Origin: Mangifera indica
Lineage: Eukaryota; Streptophyta; Magnoliopsida; Sapindales; Anacardiaceae
Direction of reading: 5' to 3'
Assembly (NCBI RefSeq): GCF_011075055.1
Contig: NC_058144.1
Coordinates: 17,227,807-17,291,806 of the forward strand
DNA: 64,000 bases
A program made the position numbers and the translations under genes. Below the pieces are notes generated by a model. The model saw only the letters and a list, made by a program, of their open reading frames with translations, made no database searches and was not told the DNA's origin. Positions 33,897 to 45,784 of the stretch are shown here, piece after piece. Numbering within the stretch: position 1 is the first letter of the stretch; each line of letters opens with the position of its first letter.

Positions 33897-36563
33897 TCAA
33901 GATCTCGTTTCTTTGCCCTTTTTAGATGAACGCTGCGGGGCAGAGCTCGGGACCGGTGCTGGGGATTTACATTGGGTTCATGTGTGCACCGGTTCATGGC
34001 ACCAACTGCAAATCCTCAATGTAACATTTTCTCCTTGCAATGGACGTCGATTTCTATTGGATGGACGACAACTATCGAGGATAGGGGGCAATATAACTCT
34101 TTCTTCTAGCGAGTGCAACCGATCAGAATGATTTCCAAAAGGATTGATCGGTTCCTGATATATTGCACGGTAGACGTCGGTGCGAAAGAATGGATGAACC
34201 CATGCATTAACATTCGTGAGCCTCATATATCGTGCAACAACAATGGCATGTTTGCATAGAATACGTGAAAGCTGAAACTTTCTACACGTGCATGACATTT
34301 CACCAAAGTCCACAATACCCATGAATCCACCGAATCCAACAACCTGATACCGAGTAGGTGTAATCGGTCAAACCTCCAGACTTACAGACTTTGATAGATG
34401 ATTGCTGATCTTCTCCTCCGCCCAAGGGGTGACAAAGTTAGGACATTCGTCTGTAATTTGAAAAAATATTAACAACACATTTGGTAATATCCAAAACTAA
34501 GGGAAAAAAGAACACGAGAAAAAAACATTTAATTAATAACGATTAGATATTTACTTGCATGGTTTCTTCTCTCGTAAAACCATCGCTGCATGGTACCACG
34601 AATGAACTCCAAGAGCATTGTGATGGGTAGGCCTCGTGCATGTCTGACAAGGGCATTAAATGACTCAACAATGTTAGTGGTCATGATGTTGTAACGATAC
34701 CCCGGAAAGTACGCTTTACTCCAACGCTCAAATCCGATATCATGTAGATAGGCTCCAATTTGAGGGTTCATTGAGTCAAGAGATTGCATCATCGCCCCAA
34801 ATTCTGATTCTGTGTATGATTTTACGGTTTTCCAATATGCCCCCGCAACCTGTTAGATGTCAAAAATTATGATAACTGATTATAATTAAAATGTATGAAA
34901 AAGATAAACTGTTACAATTTTAATTACTTTTTTAAAACACTATACCTTTGAGTCTCGTTTATACTTTGCTCGCATGTTACACAGAAGATGATGACAACAA
35001 CATCCATGGTGGACATCTGGAAAGACTTCAGCCATTGTTGAGTATATAGCATGATGTCGATCTGAGATTATTACCAAATCAGATAGGTCATGCATACATT
35101 CTTTAATCCTCCGGAGAAACCAAGACGACGTGTCATGATTTTCTTTTTTACCGATACCGAAACCAATGGGATATATCTGGTTATTACCATCAAGAGCCAC
35201 CGCAATGAATAAATGCCCCAGATATCGACCTTTAAGGAATGCAGCATCAATGCAAATAACCAGATGGAGATAATCTCTGAATGCACTAATGGAACATCCT
35301 AATGCCATGAAAAAATGCTTAAATTGATGGTCATCATCTGTTTCAATAGCAGTAACGGTGCCCAGATTAGTACGCTATAGATTGTAGCAATAATCTGATA
35401 AAAGCATAAATGATTCCTCCGGTGAACCCCTCAATGAATTTATAGCCCAATTTCTTGCCCGCCAAGCCTGAGTATGAAATATCAATTTTATATCGGTCGG
35501 CGATATCTACAATTATTTCCTTAGGCCGATAAATTCGATCAACCATCACAAACTTTGATCTCATTAATTGACCTAAAGCTCGGGCCCCAGCTTGTCTGTG
35601 ATGTGGCATGATTTGATCAACTGAACATGTGTGGGTAGGATTCATAGAGTTGATCCCCCACACTTCACCAACTGTGGACTTGGTTGCATGTATATACCAC
35701 TCACAATTTTCAGCCTTGCACTTTATTTCCCACCGTTTCTTGTCAGACTTTTTTACACCAAATTGAAATCCTTTAAGTAAGGAGAATTACTTCACGACGT
35801 CTTTCAATTGGACTTTATTATGGAAAATATCACTAGCCTTTACACCATTCTCCTCTCAGATCGATCTGGAACCACCTGATGATGCAGATGGCTGTGGAGG
35901 AAAATCAGGAAGCCACCTAAATGGATCAGTGGGGACATTGTCAAAAAATGGCCTAGAATAATTTCCACCACCTGAAATAGGATCTTCAAGCTGCAAACTA
36001 TCCATACCCTCGGTAACTGATGCCATATACTTAGGCTCTACATCTTCTGAAGGAATATCGGACATATCATTTCTATCAAAGTCACCCAAATTGGGAACTA
36101 TATCTTTTTCTCCATGAGCCCATGAGTTTGCAATGTACAACGGGTCATTACTGAAATCAATCAACTTTTTCAAATCGTATTATTTTTTTACCCCACTACT
36201 TTCTTCTTCATCTTCATCTTCATTTTCATCTTCTTCCTTCTGCCCTTCAATTGGGGTACATATAACAAAAACGGGAATACATTCCTGTAAGTACTGGGAC
36301 ATATCAATAAGACCCTGGACATCTTCATCATTTTGGATCTCTATGGGGCAGTCGAGCTCAATTTTTCTTGGCTTCATTGATAGTTGAAGGTAGTTTGTCA
36401 TTGGATCAATACTGCAAGACTCCTTCAAAAGCTCAATAAATCCCTCGAATGTTGTTCCATAAGGGATTTTAATCAATTGTTTGGCTCCTCCAACATATTT
36501 CATTGTGTTGTTGCCACCTTGAATCCATTCTCCTTAATAACGAACCGATGCATAACCATCCAT
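33897..36563 (-). pseudogene. MULE-B mudrA-like transposase
   Basis: Three probable exons on the minus strand: 36563-34946, 34849-34555 and 34450-33897, with GT/AG introns of 96 and 104 bp. Domains in order: PB1-like N-terminus (KYVGGAKQLIKIP), an acidic linker, a MuDR DNA-binding block (THTCSVDQIMPHHRQAG), and the DDE catalytic region (LVICIDAAFLKGRYLG; VIISDRHHAIYSTM; DVHHGCCCHHL). Next come NIVESFNALVRHARG, the SWIM finger CTCRKFQLSRILCKH near 34290, and a CCHC knuckle CSWCHEPVHT. It ends RSSKKGKETRS. Lesions: TAA after codon 9, TAA near 36178, TGA near 35861, TAA near 35789, a one-base shift near 35375, TGA near 34370 and TGA inside the last knuckle. The domain set is complete but the gene is inactive as read. 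Confidence 0.9.
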
Positions 36564-36839
36564 TTTAATTATCAATCCTGCAATGACAAGTTTTTGAAGA
36601 TAATTATTCATTTATAATAAAAAAATTTATAATAACTATGTAAAATAGTCGTAAAATTATTAATATAAAAAAAAACTCCTCAAATTTTTCTAATATTTTA
36701 TTTATCCCCCTATAATTATTTAACAATTTATATAACACTTTCGTATATTATCTTATATCAAAATGCATCTATCTATTTTTAATGTTCCATTTAAAACGTA
36801 TTTATAATATCTATACTTTGAAATAGATATTCAAATTCT

Positions 36840-37400
36840 ATACTTTGAAATACTTTAAAATGTCAATAATCGAAAATTTCTTTAGAAATCTGGAAAATAC
36901 AAGTCGATATATCCTAAAACGGTGAAATTAGAAAAAATGAAACTGAAATTCGAATTCTAAAAGTTGAAATACCCTAGAATGACAACAATCGAAAAATTCT
37001 TCGAAAATCTGAAAAATACGAGTCGATATATCCTAAAACGGTAAAATTCGAAAAAACGTAGCTACAATTCGAATTCTCAGAGTTGAAATACCCTAGAATG
37101 ACAAGAATCAAAAATTTATTCAGAAATCTGAAAAATACAAGTCGATATATCCTAAAACGGTGAAATTCAAAAAAACGGAACTGAAATTCGAATTCTAAAA
37201 GTTGAAAACCCTAGAATGGTAAGAATCGAAAAATTCTTCGAAAATGTAAAAAATACGAGTCGATATATCCTAAAACGGAACTTAAATTCGAATTCTAAAA
37301 GTTGAAATACCCTAGAATGACAACAATCGAAAAATTCTTAAGAAATCTGGATAATACGAGTCAATATATCCTAAAGCGGTGAAACTCGAAAAAACCTAAC
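36840..37400 (-). repeat. About 118-bp tandem repeats upstream of mudrA-B
   Basis: Five units with GTCGATATATCCTAAAACGG cores near 36904, 37022, 37141, 37259 and 37359, and GAAATTCGAATTCTAA in each. Read on the minus strand they match the repeats at 28480-29690 closely. They end about 275 bp upstream of the transposase start. Confidence 0.88.
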
Positions 37401-37639
37401 ATTTCAATTATAATGCGCCTACAATGTTTAATATCAAAACGCCCCCCTAATTTTAATAACATTTTATTTAACCCCTCAATTATCTCTTTATTTATTTAAC
37501 ACCCTTGTATGTTGTCTTGTATCAAAGCAATATCTATCTATTCTTAACATGTTATATAAATCCTTTATATATTGTAAAATATCAAAAAAAACCCATGTTT
37601 ATCTAAAATTACATTTAACCCCCTATATTTGTCAAAATA

Positions 37640-38640
37640 TAACATTTAACCCCTATATTACGACATAAAAACTAGACTTAACAAATACAATTAAGTTTTA
37701 GGCTAAGATTGGTATAAATACATTTTTTTGATGAATAGTCTTTTTTCAAATCGAATTCAGAAATACGAACTTCTTCTATCCGAACGAATCCCTACTAATT
37801 GATCTTGAATAAAAATGAAAGTAAGAGTGAATGTTTGAGTGATATGAGAAGTGTGTGTAATAAAAGTGAGTGAGGAGGGTTTATATAGATGAGGGGAAGG
37901 GTAATTTTGATATTTTAGAAAAAGTTATGAAATAAATAAAGAAATATCAAAATGCCCTTATAATGTAAAATATCAAAAAACCCCCATATTTATCTAAAAT
38001 TATTTTAACCCCCCATATTTATCAAATATTATATTTAACTCCTATATTACGACATAAAAACTAGACTATACAAATACAATTAAGTTTTAGGCTAAGATTG
38101 GTATAAATACCTTTTTTTGATGAATAATTTTTTTTCGAGTCGAATTCAAAAATATGAATGTCTTCTGTCCGAATGAATCCCTACTAATTGATCTTGAATA
38201 AAAATGAAAGTGAGAGTGAGTGTTTGAGTGATATGAGAAGTGTATGTAATAAAAATGAGTGAGGAGGGTATATATAGATGAAGGGAAGAGTAATTTTGAC
38301 ATTTTAGAAAAAGTTATGAAATAAATAAAGAAATATCAAAATGTCTTTATAATGTAAAATATCAAAAAACCGCCATATTTATCTAAAATTATTTTAACCC
38401 CCCATATTTGTCAAACATTGTATTTAACCCTTATATTATGACATAAAAATTAGACTTAACAAATACAATTAAACATTTTAAAAAAAGTTATGAGATAAAT
38501 AAAGAAATGTCAAAATGCCTTTATAATATAAAATATCAAAAAACCCTCCATATTTATCTAAAATTACTTTAACCCCTCATAGTGAGTGAGGAGGGTTTAT
38601 ATAAATGAGGAAAAGGGTAATTTTGGTATTTTAAAAAAAT
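37640..38640 (-). repeat. Tandem promoter-like units, right MULE-B end
   Basis: Two units of about 380 bp (from about 37650 and about 38030) plus a partial third share CGACATAAAAACTAGAC, AATGAAAGT.AGAGTGA.TGTTTGAG, GTGAGTGAGGAGGG and AAAAAGTTATGAAATAAATAAAG. Each contains a TATATA box readable on the minus strand near 37880, 38267 and 38597. Confidence 0.85.
38592..38604 (-). promoter_or_regulatory. Terminal promoter-like TATA motif, mudrA side of MULE-B
   Basis: The minus strand reads TTTATATAAACCC about 130 bp from the right end, mirroring the TATATAAAC motif at the left end. Confidence 0.5.
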
Positions 38641-38731
38641 TCATGGGCATTTTTGTTAGGAATAATAAATTTGGGTATTTTTGTTTGAAAATAGTGATTT
38701 TAAGCATTTTTGCCATTTTTAATAATTTCCC

Positions 38732-38740
38732 TATTATTAT
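38732..38740. repeat. Target-site duplication, right (MULE-B)
   Basis: TATTATTAT, identical to 27002-27010. Confidence 0.75.
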
Positions 38741-39037
38741 TATTATTACTATTAGGTGCAGTCATCAAACTAAAATCTAACTTCACTTTCCACCTGCCAT
38801 GTTGACCGGCCCTATCGGGCTACTGTTGGCTCATCCAACTCTTTTACTATATTTACATATTTTATGCACACAAAACAAAACAGTCTTCACTCTTTATTTC
38901 TTTTCGCTTTGGTGGTCGTTTCTTCTTCCTCTCGCTCTCCCCCTCCCTCTCCCTAACTAGCTTTCATTTCTTTCTCAATAATTTCTTTATTTTTTAATTT
39001 ACATTAAATTATTAATCTCTTTGTAATGATGAATCCA
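38741..39037 (+). other. CT-rich stretch, possible host 5' leader
   Basis: The sequence changes character here: less A/T-rich, with a long pyrimidine-rich run (CTCTCGCTCTCCCCCTCCCT near 38930) like plant 5' untranslated leaders. It precedes an ATG at 39038. Confidence 0.35.
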
Positions 39038-39196
39038 TGACTTCCTCTGGTTTCTTCAATCTGTTATTCGCCGTCGGCGTTTGGTGCAGCGCCTACATTA
39101 CAGTTGCCATTCTTGCTTCGTTTCGTATTTTTCATCCTCTCTGTTTTTGAATATTACAAACCGTTTGCTTCAGTACTTCCACAGAAAAAGGTTAGT
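39038..39196 (+). pseudogene. Possible host first exon, membrane-protein-like
   Basis: ATG 39038 opens a 37-codon reading whose hydrophobic core (LLFAVGVWCSAYITVAIL) looks like a membrane segment, then TGA. A one-base shift continues the reading as EYYKPFASVLPQKK into a plausible donor AAAAAG/GTTAGT at 39196. Nothing resembling it was recognised by name. It may be a decayed or mis-sequenced host gene start. Confidence 0.3.
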
Positions 39197-40656
39197 TTTT
39201 CGCTGATTTGTTTTTTCAACAGAAAGTAGAATTTAGGGGTTTCTTGTAGTTAGATTAAACCTGAGAGGATGTGAACGAAATTTGCTAAGTTCTTAATATT
39301 TGTTTTGTCTGGTGTCGCAAAATATTAAAAGATAGTTGGGAATTGGTTGTTTTTTTTTAAAAATTGATTGGCATCTCCGACCATTGTGTAGATATTGTTC
39401 CCTCAATTATTTATAGATCATTTTTGTTTTGAAACTGATGATTTTATAATCTTATTGGGTTGATCTGATAGTTGGCTTATATATCTACTGAACCACTACT
39501 GAAGCAACAATATCCTGAGGACAAGGTTAACTTTGTTTAGTTCATTGTTTAGAGTCAATATCGTTTTGTCTTCTTCTAGTGGTATTAGTGATTTGAAGGG
39601 TTTGTTGTGTTACAAATTTTTCATGATTTATATAAAATTTTGGGATGTCTTTTATCATGGATTTGACCCTTTAAGAAAACTCCTAGGTACCATTTTTTTT
39701 TTTCGTAAATCTTTTCATGTTTCTGCATTGTCATATACCTTCAAGGATTGCTGGTAAGTATCATATAGCTGTTGTGTTAGATGGATTGTATAGCAGGGTA
39801 AAATTTTGTACCATCCTTTTCCTCTGACCATCACGTGTGTTAATGCGGAGTTCACACGCTTCTTTTTGAACTTTTGAGATGATTGGAACTAATTCTGTAT
39901 CTGGAGGTTAACTTGTTGGCTGTGCAAAATTTTAGAATAAGAGAGAGAGAGAGGGGATTGAGATGGCAGTGACAGGCTTTGTTTTATGTCATTGTATATT
40001 TTAAAGTTAGTAACAATTTATTAGAGACATCATTCCTTGATTATTGATGTGTATTCATTCTTGACACTTCAAGATTGAATCAGAGTTTTTCTTTTAAATT
40101 ACTCATCAAGTTCTTGTTGGTAAAAAATGGTAATAGTTTTGTTAAACCTTTCCAGAATAAGAAAGCATAGGTGTAATGTAAGTAAGTTGTGGAGTTTCAT
40201 GGTTGATAATTCTATTACAGTGGATGGCTGGAATAGAAAAAGTAGTGGACGTGATATCTTTTGATTCTTCCTATTCATGTAATGTTTTCTAGTCAGAAAA
40301 CCATTCATCTCATTTATTTGGTTAAGTATATATAAACAAAACAAACCGAGACCTCCAGAGAGGAAACAGGAAACAACCTGAGCTCTGTAGGTTTTTGAGT
40401 GGGAAGATTATATGCAAAACTTATATTGGCTTTGTTTCGAAGCACCCGAACACATCTTCAATATATCAAAAAAATCTAGCGGCTGCATACTTCACTCAGC
40501 TTCATTAAGCTCCCCTTGGACGATAGATCCAAGATTGCATCAACAAGGCTCTCAAGCTGAACATATCAAAAAACAAATGACAGCATTCATCTCATTGAGG
40601 GAACAATAATTAACAGGAATTGCATTTATTTTTTGTGACCACATTTCATATAATCA
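39197..40656. other. Low-copy-looking DNA, intron-like or intergenic
   Basis: T-rich DNA without an element signature. Short exon-like pieces occur near 39480-39530 and 40412-40560, but no frame or domain is convincing. Confidence 0.35.
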
Positions 40657-40842
40657 ATGGTATTATTGATTGGCTTGCTCCTTTTTGCAGTATACAATTT
40701 GTACTGGCTTAAATTGATGATTGCAACAAATATGGAAGATGAAGAATTTAGTGACTTTGATCCTGACTGCACCAATCCATGTAGATTTTTGAACAAACAT
40801 ATGGCCTACATATATACAGAAGATGGATTTTTTTTTTTATGA
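40657..40842 (+). pseudogene. Possible host exon, unrecognised
   Basis: After a good acceptor (TTTTTGCAG, 40682-40690) the frame reads YNLYWLKLMIATNMEDEEFS and ends FFFL-stop. A hydrophobic start followed by an acidic tail might be the end of the same gene as 39038, but I recognise neither half. Confidence 0.25.
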
Positions 40843-43574
40843 GAAAGGTGAACTTTTGGTGCGTAGTACAATCTGATGACATGAATTTCAAGAATGTCGA
40901 AACATGTTTTCTTAGGCTTTACAATGTTTGATTGAGTTTGATTTCTATGTGCTACTATCCCCTAAATCTTCTGACCAGCAAGATTAAACCATAATGTTCT
41001 TAGCTACCATGAGATCTTGAAAGCAGCTTTAATGGCTATAAATCTGGTTTCACCTTATAATTTGATGAAAGGGGTACTTATTAACTTATATTTCTGCAAA
41101 TAGAATCAAACTGAGAGCCCTTTTTTTTGTCCTTCCAGTTTGCAATATTTCCTTCCTCTCAGTAGGGTTTCCTATAATATAATTAAACATGAAAATAATT
41201 AATGTCACTTGATTTATATGTTTAATTTTATGACATTCAGAACAAATCTTCCTTCTACAGTTGAAAGTAGAAAAGAGTTTTAGAACTAAATAATAATGAA
41301 ATTTTAAATTTGTTAATGCATGATAATTAGATCTCGTTAGTGAATTTTCTTTGGTTTTCCACTACTTGAAAAAATAATCTTCATTTCTCTTATTTGTATT
41401 CTAATCAAAATCCAAGCTTTTGCAATTTCTGACCATTGACTTTGAAGATTTCAAATGTGTTCAGAAATTTTTCTAGTAATGCTACCTAGAATATTTGTAT
41501 ATTGTTTTTGTATAAATTAGACTAAGAGTGATTGTGGATTGTTTTTATTATTAATGTTACATTGTTTTAACATTTGGAGTGTTTAAATAGTGTTATTTTA
41601 AGTTGGTGTTATACATTGTTTTAATAAATATTCATAAATCGGTAAAGCAATATTAAAACGACAAAGAAATCCCACAATTCGTATAGAGAAAGAATAATGA
41701 AAAGATAGGGTTCTCGAAATGGGAACCCCTTGTTCGCATGAAATATAAAACAAACCCCTCCTGTAAAAAGCTACACTAACCAAATTAGGTGAATGAAGCT
41801 CCATTCGTATAATTTTTTACATCAACCTTGCCTTTTTTTTTCACACTAAGTCATTCATTTCAATGATTAATCAATGTTTAAATTTTCTTTTGGATATATG
41901 TTTCAATTTTTTCATATTTTGAATCTTTTGTTTTGTAATATTTCTCTCGAGACGATTAGCTTTCGACACATCCAAAAAGACACTTAAAATATAAACCATT
42001 TCAACTTTAATGCAAAAGAGATAACTTACAACAGTAAATGGTGCATGAAAAAATTTTTTATTACAACAAATGCAATGGGTGTCTACATTCGCAAATCTGC
42101 ATAAATACAAGGTCTCAAAGTAAATAAAATACAAACATAACATGATAAAACTCAACCCCTTATGCATTTAGCTTAGCTCACTCTTTCTCATCCCGCCACC
42201 AGCAGCACATATTCTACTTGCAAAATAATCAGAAGGAATGCATGAGTGTTTTCATTCGGTAATTAAATTAAGTAACTTATAAATTACTTGTTAGTATACA
42301 TTTTAGGAACTAATCGTATTGTCGATTTTAGAGTGTTTCATTTTATATAAATAATTTATATTAATAAAAAAAGTGTTTTGTTTCTCATATATATATATTT
42401 TGTTTCACTTTATTTTTTTATTTGTTAAATATAATGTATACGTGTAAATTGTTCAGATGATACAAATCTTTGAAAGATTAGATCATCGAAGAATTCCCCT
42501 GCGTATGCGATAACAATTAGACAATGACATTAAACAGTAAGCATGTTTAATAACTCTGTTAGTGCGATTGACTGTAAAAGTCATAACATTAGGACATTAG
42601 TTTTGATTAATAGTTAGTGAACTATTTTTTAAACATGACCGATTATATGAATAACATAAACATTTAAAATATAGTTAATAATTCGTCTTAGGATCATACT
42701 AGACCTAAGATGTCATGGTTGAATCTTATATAGATATGTATGTTTCATATGACATATAAAAACAAGGTTATTCATGTAACGTAAAATAAGTCGGATTAGT
42801 CATATGATGTTCGTATATAGAAATAAGTAATAGTCAAGAAGGAATTCCTTGGCTTAATATATTTGATTTTGAGTTCTTAGACAAATGCCAAATCTTTAGT
42901 CAAAGTATACAGAAAATTACACAAGAGGTTTTTCGTAGTGACACATTACATGCTTTGAATATATTGATGACCGATTCGATAAATGATTAAGACTAGGATT
43001 TTGACATGCCATAACCTATCCTTGATAGGGTTTCGACAATAAAAGAATTTTACTACACGATGTGTATGATCATAAAAAAGGTTCTATGAAATTTGTCTTA
43101 ATTGTGGTTTAGACATTATAACTCATTACTATATGTTTATCATAATCAATGAGTTTTTGGACACTTTTTTTTAGGAGTAAATTTTGAGCTCACAACTAGG
43201 CCATAGTGCACTAAATGGTCATGCGCAAAAACCCAAGTAATTTAAAAAAAAAAAAAACATAGAGAGAAAATTGATTATCTGAGGATGAATAACATTCTAT
43301 AAGGGTAATAAAGTTATTTCACATAAAATTGTTTCATATAACACTCCCTTTCAGAAGTACTACCCTCTAGAGGAAAATATTACTAAATTGACTATTCAAG
43401 TATTGTTTTTATTAAAACATATATAAAAGAATTGGAAAAAACCTCATTTATTAAACTCTACAAAATTACTAAAATACCCTTGTCAAAGACCAAAGTCGGA
43501 AGCGTTCAAAAGATTTCATAACCTAAAACATAACTAAAAGATAATATTGTGTAGTCAAATACATAAATAAACTT
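40843..43574. other. AT-rich DNA, nothing firmly recognised
   Basis: No domain-bearing reading frame. The part at 42400-43200 (minus strand) has the general look of a copia LTR and could be the displaced remainder of the copia-2 3' LTR, but I found no clear alignment with the + copy at 53063. Confidence 0.35.
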
Positions 43575-44540
43575 TGTAACACCCACAGATATGCCTAAAG
43601 GTATTTCAATATATTGGCTTTGTATATGTGTATTTATTATTGAGCAATTAATATGTGTGAAACAACCAACACACAGTCACGTAGAAAGGTCACACGCCCA
43701 TGTATGTGGTGGAAAAAGGGCAAAATCATCTTTTTCGCTTGATACGTTATATTTGGTTAAGTTTTTGATTGATCCACACGCTCGTGCATAATGGTTTGCA
43801 CGCCCCTGTGTGCCTAACATATTTGAATATTGGATAAGGATACATTTCATGGGGATTTCACAATGAGACTTTATTACATAATGTCATACACGCCCGTATG
43901 CCTCAAGTATACTCCCGTGTATGCCATTATTTCTGGAAAAAAAAAAAATAACACATTCATGTTGGCTCATCACTTTTCACACTTTTTCTTCAATAAAGCA
44001 AAGAGAGTTTGAGAGGATTTGGTGAGTCTTGGAGCCTTGGATGCAAAGGGAGGAAAAGAGAAAGCAATCAAAGCCACGTGAAGGTTATCAAAGCATCATC
44101 GAATGAGATGTAAGTAGGCTAATCTCCTTTTCATTGAACTGAGATTTTCTACACTTATTATGAATGAATGTGTTGTATATAATTGAGAATATGTTTGTGG
44201 TAATACGGGTTGATATTGATGAATTAAAGATTACTATTTATATGAATTGAAAGTATTTTTGTTTAGTTGATTTTCATGTTTGTATGTTAATGTTTATAAT
44301 CAGTTTGAAAGGTTGATTAATAACATCGCTTTGTTGAAATAATCTATGATAATATTGATAATAGTGTGAGGAAATGTTAATCTGTTTTGCTTGATAATTT
44401 GCTTGAGTTAGAGGAGAATTTAAAGAAATTGAATTATAGATCTTGTGATATGATTTTGATGAAGGGATTGATTAGGTTGGTTATGTTGTTGCGATAAGGG
44501 ACTATCACTATAGAAATATGGTAATAGGAATGTTTGTTGA
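43575..44540 (+). repeat. Gypsy-type LTR (probably solo)
   Basis: Starts TGTAACACCC and contains repeated ACACGCCCGTATGCCTCAAG and TCCCGTGTATG-like phrases typical of plant gypsy LTRs. It interrupts copia-2 LTR homology, which resumes at about 44548. The right end is set only by that resumption, and no target duplication could be confirmed. Confidence 0.5.
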
Positions 44541-44547
44541 GGAATCA

Positions 44548-45012
44548 CATGTACCCGTGATGTTTAGAAGATTTGTTCCATAGACATTGGAACAACCATC
44601 CATATGGATATCCTCTAGTAGGGTAAGTCTAATGAACACATCTATAATGTGCACCCATATATGTTACACCAAGGCATTAGCAAACAACTTCAATACGTGA
44701 AAACTATTATCACCTTTTAGTGGGGTTGCTCAACACTATGATAATCCCATCACCATTACATGTGCTTTTGATTGTTGTAATATCAGGATTATTGACATTT
44801 CTAGAATGGTCATCTAATGTGTGCGTAGGGTTCTTACGATCAATCGTTTGATCCCCTCATCATAATTTTACCATTATAAGGGCATGTTATTCGAACAATC
44901 ATATAATAAACAAGCATATGAACTGAATAACTATAAATTCTATTATTAATTAATAAGATAAATTACAATTACAAATGTTAAATCAATTGGCTCTAAGGCA
45001 TCTACCTTAACA
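44548..45012 (-). repeat. 3' LTR (U3 part) of copia-2
   Basis: On the minus strand the LTR begins TGTTAAGGTAGATGCC directly after a polypurine tract. It aligns with the start of the + LTR at 53063 (shared GAT..TAGATG..TA, TGATATTAC, TTATCATAGTGTT, GGGTGCACATT and CCATATGGATGGTT). It is cut at about 44548 by the gypsy LTR. Confidence 0.75.
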
Positions 45013-45021
45013 ATCTCCCAT
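45013..45021 (-). other. Polypurine tract of copia-2
   Basis: The minus strand reads ATGGGAGAT next to the LTR start, as in many plant copia elements. Confidence 0.7.
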
Positions 45022-45447
45022 TTGCACTATAGCTAATTAGTCATGTATCTAATGCCCAATCCTACTATGTGTCTGTCATGCTTTTACTGTGATAGAGGTT
45101 TTACTAATGGGTCAACCAAATTGTCATTTGTATCAATCCTCTTTATCTATATGTCACTTTATTGAATAATCTCTTGGATTAGATGATATCATTTGAGTAT
45201 ATGTTTTAACCTCTGATGCGACTATGGCTCATTTGCTTGAGCAATCACTCAATTGTTTTCGTAATAGAGCCCAATTAGCTCAATAATGCTCGAAAGCATT
45301 CCAAGTTCTATCATGAATTTCTTGATCCATATAACCTCTTTTATGCCTTTTGAAAGGTTAATATACTTAAAGTCTATTATAGAATCAACTACTATACTTT
45401 GTTTAGAGCTTTTTCAACTTATTGAACCATCATTCAAATAGAACATA
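45022..45447 (-). pseudogene. Copia-2 RNase H, C-terminal part
   Basis: On the minus strand: SKQSIVVDSIIDFKYI, GIKEVIWIKKFMIELGM, IGLYYENN, SHQRLKHILK, RIDTNDNLVDPL and GIRYM, the end of a copia polyprotein. Stops are numerous. It is split from its N-terminal part by the solo LTR at 45448-47804. Confidence 0.85.
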
Positions 45448-45738
45448 TGTAACCTCTCCTAACTATTGGGTGTGTTACAGAAAAACGACATGAGTTCCCC
45501 TATTTTGAGGGCTCGGGGAATTTTTTTTTCTCTTTTTCATTATGCCTTGTAACACTCCCAATTAACAATTCACACAAACCAGTCCTACCAACCGACTGGA
45601 TTTTCATCAACTTAATCACAATTAACCAAATAAGTACATAATAATAATCATTATAAAAATTATCACCCACAGAACTTTATAATCAATTTTCATAACTAGC
45701 CATATATATATATACATATATAGATATAGCTATACAAA

Positions 45739-45784
<46 letters not shown>

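Larger units (their letters stand above)
27011..38731. mobile_element. MULE-B: 11.7-kb ULP-carrying Mutator-like element
   Basis: The left end GGGAAATTATAAAAAATAGC matches the right end read on the minus strand (GGGAAATTATTAAAAATGGC). Imperfect terminal inverted repeats continue for about 100-130 bp, including AAAAATGCCCA and a TATATAAAC promoter-like motif. Exact 9-bp TATTATTAT duplications flank it. Inside, a DUF1985/Ulp1 gene (+) and a mudrA-like gene (-) converge. Blocks of about 120-bp tandem repeats in inverted orientation precede both genes. All expected domains are present, but both genes carry several lesions, so this copy is probably not autonomous today. Confidence 0.9.

Noticed and set aside
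41871..42167. A 98-codon minus-strand frame with several Cys residues
   Set aside because: No recognisable motif, AT-rich surroundings and no splice or promoter context; likely chance.
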